From an uncultured Solirubrobacteraceae bacterium (GTDB taxonomy: Bacteria; Actinomycetota; Thermoleophilia; Solirubrobacterales; Solirubrobacteraceae): a stretch of DNA of 64,000 nt. Positions 58,602 through 64,000 of the stretch are shown here, piece by piece. The stretch covers positions 20,295 to 84,294 of the forward strand of contig CADCVQ010000017.1 in the NCBI GenBank assembly GCA_902806175.1, in the 5' to 3' direction. Under the pieces are notes generated by a model that saw only the letters and a program-made list of their open reading frames with translations, searched no databases and was not told the DNA's origin. The position numbers and the translations under genes were made by a program. The stretch's first letter is position 1. Every line of letters starts with the position of its first letter.

Positions 58602-59459
58602 CTGCGCCGCCGGCTGACCTGGATCGATGTCTTCACGTCGACTCCGCTGAGCGGAAACCAGCTCGCCGTCGTCCACGACGCCGACGGCCTCGACGACGCC
58701 ACGATGCTCGCGTTCGCGCGCGAGACGCGACTGTCGGAGACGACCTTCGTGCAGACGCCGAGCGCCGCCGGCGCCGACTACCGCAACCGCATCTGGTCAG
58801 CACCGGGCGAGATGCCGTTCGCGGGCCATCCCTCGCTCGGCACCGCAGTCGCCGTCGCGCGCGCCGGCGGGCAGGCGACGGCGGTCTACGTCCAGCAGAC
58901 GGGGGCCGGGCTGCAACGCGTCGAGGTGCAGCTCGACGGCGACCACGCGCGCGCGTCGATGCTCCAGGAGCCGCCGTCGTTTGCCTCCCGGCCGGCGCCG
59001 GCGGAGGCTCTCGCGGCCGCCGGCCTGCCGTCCGGCGCCGCCGATCCGCAGCGCGAGCCGCAGGTCGTCTCGACGGGCCTCGCGCACCTCCTGGTCCCGC
59101 TGAAGGAGCGCGCCGCGCTCGCCGACGCGGCACCTGACCGGCAGGCGATGCGCAGCCTGCTCGCGCCGCTCGGGGCGACGGTCCTCTACCTTGCCGCGCT
59201 CGCCGCCGAGGACCGCGTCGCCTATGCCCGCGGCTTCTTCCTGGATCCGGCAGGCGTCACGGAGGACCCTGCGACGGGGTCGGCCGCCGGGCCGCTGCTC
59301 GCCTACCTGCGCGAGCGCGACGGCATCGACGAGCTGACCGTGCACCAGGGCGTCGAGATGGGCCGGCCGAGCCGGATCGAGTGCGCATGGGCGCACGACC
59401 GCCCGCGCGTGTCAGGCGCCGCCGTCGTCGTGGCCGACGGCGAGGTGCTCCTGCCCTGA
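58602..59459 (+). CDS. PhzF-family isomerase/epimerase-like protein
   Basis: The protein matches the PhzF family: WIDVFTSTPLSGNQLAVV at the start, RLSETTFVQ with the catalytic Glu, RIWSAPGEMPFAGHPSLGTA, and TEDPATGSAAGPLLAYL. It has two mirrored halves, as usual. PhzF-like enzymes isomerise small acids, but their substrates outside phenazine synthesis are mostly unknown. No canonical start codon lies between 58479 (inside the previous gene) and the first conserved block. I place the start at CTG 58602, which has AGCAGG six bases upstream; this is uncertain. It converges with and overlaps the ABC gene by 48 bp. Confidence 0.8.
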   Translation: MRRRLTWIDVFTSTPLSGNQLAVVHDADGLDDATMLAFARETRLSETTFVQTPSAAGADYRNRIWSAPGEMPFAGHPSLGTAVAVARAGGQATAVYVQQTGAGLQRVEVQLDGDHARASMLQEPPSFASRPAPAEALAAAGLPSGAADPQREPQVVSTGLAHLLVPLKERAALADAAPDRQAMRSLLAPLGATVLYLAALAAEDRVAYARGFFLDPAGVTEDPATGSAAGPLLAYLRERDGIDELTVHQGVEMGRPSRIECAWAHDRPRVSGAAVVVADGEVLLP

Positions 59460-60536
59460 CCGCGAGCCGTTCGCGCGCGGGAGCACCTCGACCGGCCCCT
59501 CGATCCACGCCTGCACGTGGTCGCCCGGATGCCATGCCGGGAAGCCGAGCCGCCGCGAGCAGATGACCTGCCCCGACGCGAGACGCAGCCCGACGAGCTG
59601 GTCGTGGCCGAAGAAGCGCCGCGTGACGACCTCGGCGCTGGCGGCACTCGCCGGGCCGCTCATGCCGATCGCCACCGACTCCGGCCGCACGAGCACGTCA
59701 CAGGCCCCGTCGACCTCGCCGGCCGGCAGCGTGCCGAGCTCGCAGCGCGCCCGCCCGCCGTGGGCGTCGCCGGGCAGCACCTCGATGTCGCCGAGGAAGG
59801 CCGCCATCCAGCGCGAGGCGGGTCGCAGGTAGACCTCCTCCGGGGTGCCGGCCTGCTCGACGCGCCCGTCGCGCATGACGGCGACGGTCTCGGCGATGCT
59901 CATCGCCTCCTCCTGGTCGTGCGTGACGAACAGGGCCGTCACGCCGGCCGTGCGCAGGATCTGCGAGACCTCCTGGCGCAGCCGGTCGCGCAGCGAGGCG
60001 TCGAGGTTGGAGAAGGGCTCGTCGAGCAGCACGAGGTCCGGCGTCGGCGCCAGCGCGCGGGCGAGCGCGACGCGCTGCTGCTGGCCGCCCGACAGCTCGT
60101 GCACCGGCCGCTTCTCGGAGCCGGCGAGCCCGACCAGCTCCAGCGCCTCGCGGATGCGCCCGCCGTCGGGCTTTCGCCCGAGCCCGTAGCCGACGTTGCC
60201 GGCGACGTCCATGTGCGGAAACAGCGCGTAGTCCTGGAAGACCATGCCGATCCGCCGCTGCTCGGCGGGGACGAAGCGATCGGCGCTGGACACGACGCGC
60301 CCGCCGACGACGATCTCGCCCGCGTCGGGCCGCTCGAGCCCGGCGATCAGGCGCAGCGTCGTCGTCTTGCCACAGCCGCTCGGGCCCAGCAGCGCGCAGG
60401 TGCCGCCGGCGTGCAGCTCGAGGTCGGCGCCGTCGACGGCGCGCACCGCGCCGAAGGCCTTGCGCAGGCCGCGCAGGCGCAGGCCGACGCAGGGCGGCGC
60501 ATCCGCGCTGCCGGCGTTGCCGTTGCCGTTTGTCAT
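59412..60536 (-). CDS. Fe3+ ABC transporter ATP-binding protein (FbpC-like)
   Basis: The 374-aa protein has Walker A GPSGCGKTTTLRL, Q-loop VFQDYALFPHMDV, signature LSGGQQQRVALARAL, Walker B LVLLDEPFSNLD, H-loop FVTHDQEEA, and a C-terminal TOBE-like regulatory domain (~240-360). The order of neighbouring genes (binding protein, two-domain permease, ATPase) and the FbpC-like ATPase point to ferric iron uptake. It is the last gene of the operon, 8 bp after the permease stop. A related thiamine or spermidine specificity cannot be fully excluded from this subunit alone. Confidence 0.88.
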   Translation of the reverse strand: MTNGNGNAGSADAPPCVGLRLRGLRKAFGAVRAVDGADLELHAGGTCALLGPSGCGKTTTLRLIAGLERPDAGEIVVGGRVVSSADRFVPAEQRRIGMVFQDYALFPHMDVAGNVGYGLGRKPDGGRIREALELVGLAGSEKRPVHELSGGQQQRVALARALAPTPDLVLLDEPFSNLDASLRDRLRQEVSQILRTAGVTALFVTHDQEEAMSIAETVAVMRDGRVEQAGTPEEVYLRPASRWMAAFLGDIEVLPGDAHGGRARCELGTLPAGEVDGACDVLVRPESVAIGMSGPASAASAEVVTRRFFGHDQLVGLRLASGQVICSRRLGFPAWHPGDHVQAWIEGPVEVLPRANGSRSGQEHLAVGHDDGGA

Positions 60537-60544
60537 CGCGCTCG

Positions 60545-62167
60545 CTATGACGCCACGCTCCCCTTCGCGCTGAGAAGGTACAACGGCGGCGCCGCGATGA
60601 GCAGCAACAGCAGGGCCGGGATCGCGCTGGCCTCATAGAAGCCGAACGACGTCTGATGCCACACGTCGGTCGCCAGGGTCTCGAAGCCGATCGGCGCCAG
60701 CAGCAGCGTCGCGGGCAGCTCCTTGAGCGCGTGCAGGAAGACGAGCGCCGCGCCGCCGAGGACGCCGCTTGCGACGAGCGGCGTCGTGATCGTCCGCAGC
60801 ACGGCCAGCGGGCTGCGGCCAAGGCCGCGGGCGGCCTCCTCCAAGCGCGGCGGCACCTGCACGAGCGACGCGCCGATCGGGCTCACCGCGAGCGGCAGGT
60901 AGTGGATCGCCAGCGCGAAGACGAGCACCGCGAGCGTCTGGTAGAGCGGCAGCGCCACGCGCGTCGTGAAGAACACGAGCGCCAGCGCGACGACGATCCC
61001 CGGCAGCGCGTAACCGGCATATCCGACTCGCTCGACGATCCGCGTCACGACGCTCGGGTAGCGCACCGACAGCAACGCGACCACGATCGCGCCGACGCTG
61101 GCGGCGAGCGCGGCGGCGGCGGCCGCCAGCAGCGAGTGCCACGAGTTCGTCGCCAGCGCGCCGAGCTCCAGGCCGCTTGAGACCTGCTTCGTCGCCCAGT
61201 ACGCCAGCACTCCGACCGGCAGCACGAGCGCGATCGCGGCGACGGCGCCGCAGAACGCGAGCGCGGGCCAGCGCCAGCGCCCGAGCCGCACCGGCTGCGC
61301 CGGTCGCTGTGTCCCCGGCGTGGCGCGATGAAGCGCCCGCGCCGCCCGCACGCGCGCGTAGATCGCGAAGAGCACGAGCATCACGATCACGAGCACCATC
61401 CCCAGCGCCGCCGCCTCGGTGCGCCCGAAGCCCGACTCGTAGGCGATGTAGATGTCGCGCGTGAAGGAGTTGAAGCGCATGATCGAGACCGCTCCGAAGT
61501 CGCTCAGGACGTACAGCGCGACGAGCACGCCGCCGCCGCCGATCGCCGGTGCAAGCTGCGGCAGCACGACGCTGCGAAAGACCTCGCGCGGGCTGCGGCC
61601 CATGACGCGCGCGGCCTCCTCGAGCGCGGGGTCCATTCGCTGCAGCGCGCCGCGCAGCGGGATCAGCACGAGCGGATAGGTGAACAGCGTCAGCACGAGA
61701 AACGCCCCGGTGAAGCCGTAGATCGACGGCAGCCGCTCGACGCCGAGCAGGCTCGCGAGCGCGCCGCGCGGGCCGAGCGCGGAGACGAACAGGTAGGCGC
61801 CGATGTAGCTCGGGATGACGAGCGGCAACGTCAGCAGCGTCGCCCAGACCCGCCGCCCCGGCAGGTCCGAGCGCACCGTCAGCCAGGCGAGCGGCACCGC
61901 GATCGCGATCGCCGCCGCGGTCACCGCGACGGCGAGCCCGAGGCTGCGCGTGATCAGGCCTACGGTGCGGTCGCTGAGGACCGCATCCAGCGCCGCGCGC
62001 CCGTCGTCGAGCACCGCGACGACGAGGTACAGCGCCGGCAGCGCGGCGGCCAGGCCGACGGCGAGGCCGAGGCCGAGCAGCACGAGCGGCGGGCGGCGCG
62101 CGCCGAACGCCCGCGCCGCCGACGGCAGCCGGCGCCCGAGCGTACGTCCCGCGGCCGCCGCGTCCAC
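60545..62167 (-). CDS. Fe3+ ABC transporter permease (FbpB-like, duplicated)
   Basis: The 540-aa permease carries two copies of the binding-protein-dependent transport domain in one chain, about twelve helices, as FbpB/SfuB proteins do. Each half has the EAA-type loop that docks on the ATPase: EEAARVMGRSPREVFRSVVLP in the first and EEAARGLGRSPLAVLRTITTP in the second. The protein forms the membrane channel for iron delivered by the binding protein. The start is 4 bp after the binding-protein stop. Confidence 0.92.
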   Translation of the reverse strand: MDAAAAGRTLGRRLPSAARAFGARRPPLVLLGLGLAVGLAAALPALYLVVAVLDDGRAALDAVLSDRTVGLITRSLGLAVAVTAAAIAIAVPLAWLTVRSDLPGRRVWATLLTLPLVIPSYIGAYLFVSALGPRGALASLLGVERLPSIYGFTGAFLVLTLFTYPLVLIPLRGALQRMDPALEEAARVMGRSPREVFRSVVLPQLAPAIGGGGVLVALYVLSDFGAVSIMRFNSFTRDIYIAYESGFGRTEAAALGMVLVIVMLVLFAIYARVRAARALHRATPGTQRPAQPVRLGRWRWPALAFCGAVAAIALVLPVGVLAYWATKQVSSGLELGALATNSWHSLLAAAAAALAASVGAIVVALLSVRYPSVVTRIVERVGYAGYALPGIVVALALVFFTTRVALPLYQTLAVLVFALAIHYLPLAVSPIGASLVQVPPRLEEAARGLGRSPLAVLRTITTPLVASGVLGGAALVFLHALKELPATLLLAPIGFETLATDVWHQTSFGFYEASAIPALLLLLIAAPPLYLLSAKGSVAS

Positions 62168-62171
62168 CGCG

Positions 62172-63179
62172 CTACAGCGCCCCGGTCTCGCGCATGAGCT
62201 TCACCGTGCCCTGCAGGTCGCCGAGCTTGGCGAGGTCGATGTCCGGTGCGGGGATCTCGCTGAGCGGCGTGAGCTCCTTCGGTGCCTGGACGCCCGTGAC
62301 GAGGGGGTATTCCTTGGAGCTGTCGGCGAAGTAGCGCTGCGCCTCGTCGGAGAGCATCTGGCGCACGAACTTCAGCGCCTGCTCCTTGTTGTCGGTCGAG
62401 GCCAGCACGGCGACGCCGGCGGTGTTGACGAGCGAGCCGAGGTCGTTGGGCGGGAAGTGGACCTTGACCGGGTAGTCGGGGTCCTCGGCCTGCGCCTCGG
62501 CGACGTAGTAGTGGTTGATCAGGCCGAGGTCGAGCTCGCCCTTGGCGATCGCGTCGCGGATCGGGATGTTCGAGTCGTAGGCCTGCGTGTCGTTGGCGAC
62601 CATCCCCTCGAGCCATTTCCTCGCGACGTCCTCGCCCTCGACGAGCCGCAGCGCCGTGACGTAGCCCTGCATCGACGCATTGCGCGGCGCCCAGCCGACG
62701 CGGCCCTTCCACTTCTCGTCGGTGAGCTCCAGCGGCGAGTCGGGCAGGTCGGACCGGTTGACCTTTGCACCGTAGGCGATCACCCGCGAGCGGCCGGTCG
62801 TGCCGACCCACCTGCCGCCCGCGGACCGGAAGCGCTCTGGCACCTTGGCGAGGATGTCGGCCGGGAGCTCGAGCAGCAGGCCCTGCTTCTCGACGGCGTT
62901 CAGCGAGCCCGCGTCCTGCGCGAAGAAGAGGTCGGCGGGCGAGTTCTTGCCCTCTTCCGTGATCGTCGACGCCAGCTGCGGGCTGTCGCCGTAGCGCGTC
63001 TGGACGTCGAAGCCCGAAGCATCCTCGTACTGCTTGACCGCCGGGCTGAGGATCGGCGCGATGCGACCGGAGTACATCGTCAGCGTCCTGTCGTCCTCGG
63101 ACGAGCCGCCGCACGCAGCGAGGCCCGCCAGCAGCGCGGCGAACGCGGCGTACGATCCGCGGCGTCGACGGATTAGCAT
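62172..63179 (-). CDS. Fe3+ ABC transporter substrate-binding lipoprotein (FbpA/FutA-like)
   Basis: The 335-aa protein has a lipoprotein signal (FAALLAGLAACGGSS; lipid on the Cys near residue 23). LTMYSGRIAPILSPAVKQYEDASGFDVQTRYGD follows, the opening of class-C ferric-binding proteins. Further family features are NSPADLFFAQDAG, SRVIAYGAKV and the paired tyrosines of INHYYVAEA, which bind Fe3+. It captures ferric iron outside the membrane and passes it to the permease. A palindrome like a DtxR/IdeR iron box lies about 50 bases upstream, so expression is probably repressed by iron. Confidence 0.93.
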   Translation of the reverse strand: MLIRRRRGSYAAFAALLAGLAACGGSSEDDRTLTMYSGRIAPILSPAVKQYEDASGFDVQTRYGDSPQLASTITEEGKNSPADLFFAQDAGSLNAVEKQGLLLELPADILAKVPERFRSAGGRWVGTTGRSRVIAYGAKVNRSDLPDSPLELTDEKWKGRVGWAPRNASMQGYVTALRLVEGEDVARKWLEGMVANDTQAYDSNIPIRDAIAKGELDLGLINHYYVAEAQAEDPDYPVKVHFPPNDLGSLVNTAGVAVLASTDNKEQALKFVRQMLSDEAQRYFADSSKEYPLVTGVQAPKELTPLSEIPAPDIDLAKLGDLQGTVKLMRETGAL

Positions 63180-63229
63180 GCTCTGTGCTCTCCCTCCTCG
63201 GTCGGGGCGGCCTGCGTGGCGGGGCCAGC

Positions 63230-63243
63230 TTAGGGCAGCCTAA
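63230..63243. promoter_or_regulatory. iron-box-like operator (DtxR/IdeR type)
   Basis: TTAGGGCAGCCTAA has perfect 5-bp arms (TTAGG/CCTAA) and matches much of the IdeR/DtxR core TTAGGTTAGGCTAACC. TAGGCT and TAAGCT on the minus strand within or next to it could be the -10 of the iron operon. It sits in the 75-bp divergent gap between the iron operon and the GT-C gene. Confidence 0.55.
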
Positions 63244-63254
63244 CGCGTCGCGTC

Positions 63255-64000
63255 ATGACCCTCCGCCGATTCATCTGCGCCGCCGTCGCCTGCATCCTGC
63301 TCGCGGCCCTCTCGCTGCTCGTCGCCGACGAGCCCGTCTACGACGCGTGGTCGTGGCTCGTCTGGGGCCGCGAGCTGACGCACCTCGCGCTCGACACGAC
63401 GACGGGCCCGTCGTGGAAGCCGCTGCCCGTTGTGCTCGCCGTTCCGCTGAGCCTCACCGGCGGGGTCGCGCCCGAGCTGTGGCTCGTGCTGGTCCGCGCG
63501 GCGTTCCTGCTGTCGTTCGTGCTGATCGCCGATCTCGCCTACGTGCTGACGACGGGGCGGCCGCGGATCCTGCGTGTCGCGGCCGCGGCCTTCGCGGTCG
63601 CCGCGCTGGCGCTGCTGTCCGACGACACGACGCTGTGGTCGCTGCAGGCCGCCGGCGGGATGTCCGAGCCGCTGCTCGTCGCGCTCGTCCTGGGCGCGGT
63701 GCGCGCCGCGCTCGCCGGTCGCGCCCGGCCGGCGCTCGCGCTCGGCGCCCTGGCCGCGCTCGTGCGCCCGGAGGCGTGGCCGCTGCTCGCCGTCTACGCC
63801 CTGTGGTGCTGGCGCCGCGACCGGCGCACGCGACCGCTCGTGTACGTCCTGGCGGTGGCGCTGCCGGTCGTCTGGCTCGCACCGGAGCTGCTCGGATCGG
63901 GCGGCGGCGGCGCCGGCCGCGCGCAGCGCGGGACCGGTGATCCGCGCGAGACGCTCGAGTGCGCGTTCGCATTGCCGATCGCCATCGCGTGGCCGCCCGC
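63255..64000 (+). CDS. GT-C type membrane glycosyltransferase-like protein (paralogue 3 of 3), 3' end outside the window
   Basis: The frame is open from ATG 63255 to the window edge (248 codons seen). It starts with a helix (RFICAAVACILLAALSLLVA), then an acidic loop (DEPVYDAWSWLVWGREL), placed like the catalytic Asp loop of GT-C enzymes. Further helices lead to LAALVRPEAWPLLAVYALWCW, the motif shared with the proteins starting at 12220 and 53930 (minus strand). The role is probably the same: sugar transfer from a polyprenyl carrier outside the membrane. The iron-box-like site lies just upstream, so it may also respond to iron. Confidence 0.75.
   Translation, partial: MTLRRFICAAVACILLAALSLLVADEPVYDAWSWLVWGRELTHLALDTTTGPSWKPLPVVLAVPLSLTGGVAPELWLVLVRAAFLLSFVLIADLAYVLTTGRPRILRVAAAAFAVAALALLSDDTTLWSLQAAGGMSEPLLVALVLGAVRAALAGRARPALALGALAALVRPEAWPLLAVYALWCWRRDRRTRPLVYVLAVALPVVWLAPELLGSGGGGAGRAQRGTGDPRETLECAFALPIAIAWPP

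Overview
The window is about 72% GC and densely packed, with many GTG starts and 4-base gene overlaps. It carries families typical of deep-branching Actinobacteria of the class Thermoleophilia (order Solirubrobacterales, Conexibacter/Solirubrobacter-like): collagen-like 'ALFVALGGTSYA' surface proteins, sigma factors fused to anti-sigma parts, RsbQ/RsbP, DUF3072 and CHAD proteins. The taxon is an inference from gene content, not a database result. The most frequent promoter signature is TANNNT followed by 6 to 8 bases and an ATG/GTG, which predicts largely leaderless mRNAs.

Layout. 1-4.5 kb: the 3' part of a WD40 protein, then an opposing metzincin-like protease with a small hypothetical gene. 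4.6-18.4 kb: an exopolysaccharide block. It has a six-gene, mostly overlapping operon (WbpM/CapD-like dehydratase, LytR_C protein, histidine phosphatase, FlgD-Ig-like protein, O-antigen ligase, GT-C glycosyltransferase), then a septum-formation-type protein, mreB, a small RsiG-like protein behind a c-di-GMP-I riboswitch, and a glycosyltransferase and a flippase that diverge from starts only 23 bp apart. 18.4-25 kb: a run of probable secreted proteins (collagen-like, lipoprotein, Ig-like, S1 protease, small proteins) and a CHAD protein. Five copies of a 32-bp element lie upstream of these genes in matching orientation. 25-29 kb: a second sugar locus (three glycosyltransferases and a phosphoglycosyl transferase).

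29-38 kb: a lipoprotein, SoxR with a textbook SoxR-box promoter facing a luciferase-domain/metallo-beta-lactamase fusion, a damaged antitoxin joined to a phosphotransferase fragment in front of a PIN toxin, a voltage-gated-type ion channel, a beta-carbonic anhydrase, NarK, a PGRP amidase and a DUF3105 protein. 38-50.5 kb: an ECF sigma factor with a built-in zinc anti-sigma motif and membrane anchor, an SDR, a methyltransferase, a broken winged-helix gene, transketolase, a two-domain peptidoglycan hydrolase, an orphan DNA methyltransferase, a 5'-truncated SH3-like gene, the rsbQ-rsbP energy-stress pair, a VOC protein and a cupin. 50.5-55.6 kb: a methyltransferase-GT2 fusion, another GT-C protein, a small membrane protein among gene remnants (TetR, PadR, CHAT), and tRNA-Ala(CGC). 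55.7-64 kb: a GGDEF diguanylate cyclase with an intact I-site, a proline-rich protein, PhzF, an Fe3+ ABC transporter behind an iron-box-like site, and the start of a third GT-C protein.

Two themes connect the genes. The first is envelope building and remodelling. The second is c-di-GMP and stress signalling: one c-di-GMP synthase, one c-di-GMP riboswitch, and directly under that riboswitch a protein carrying a near-complete RsiG-type c-di-GMP-binding signature next to mreB. I consider that last arrangement the most interesting system here.
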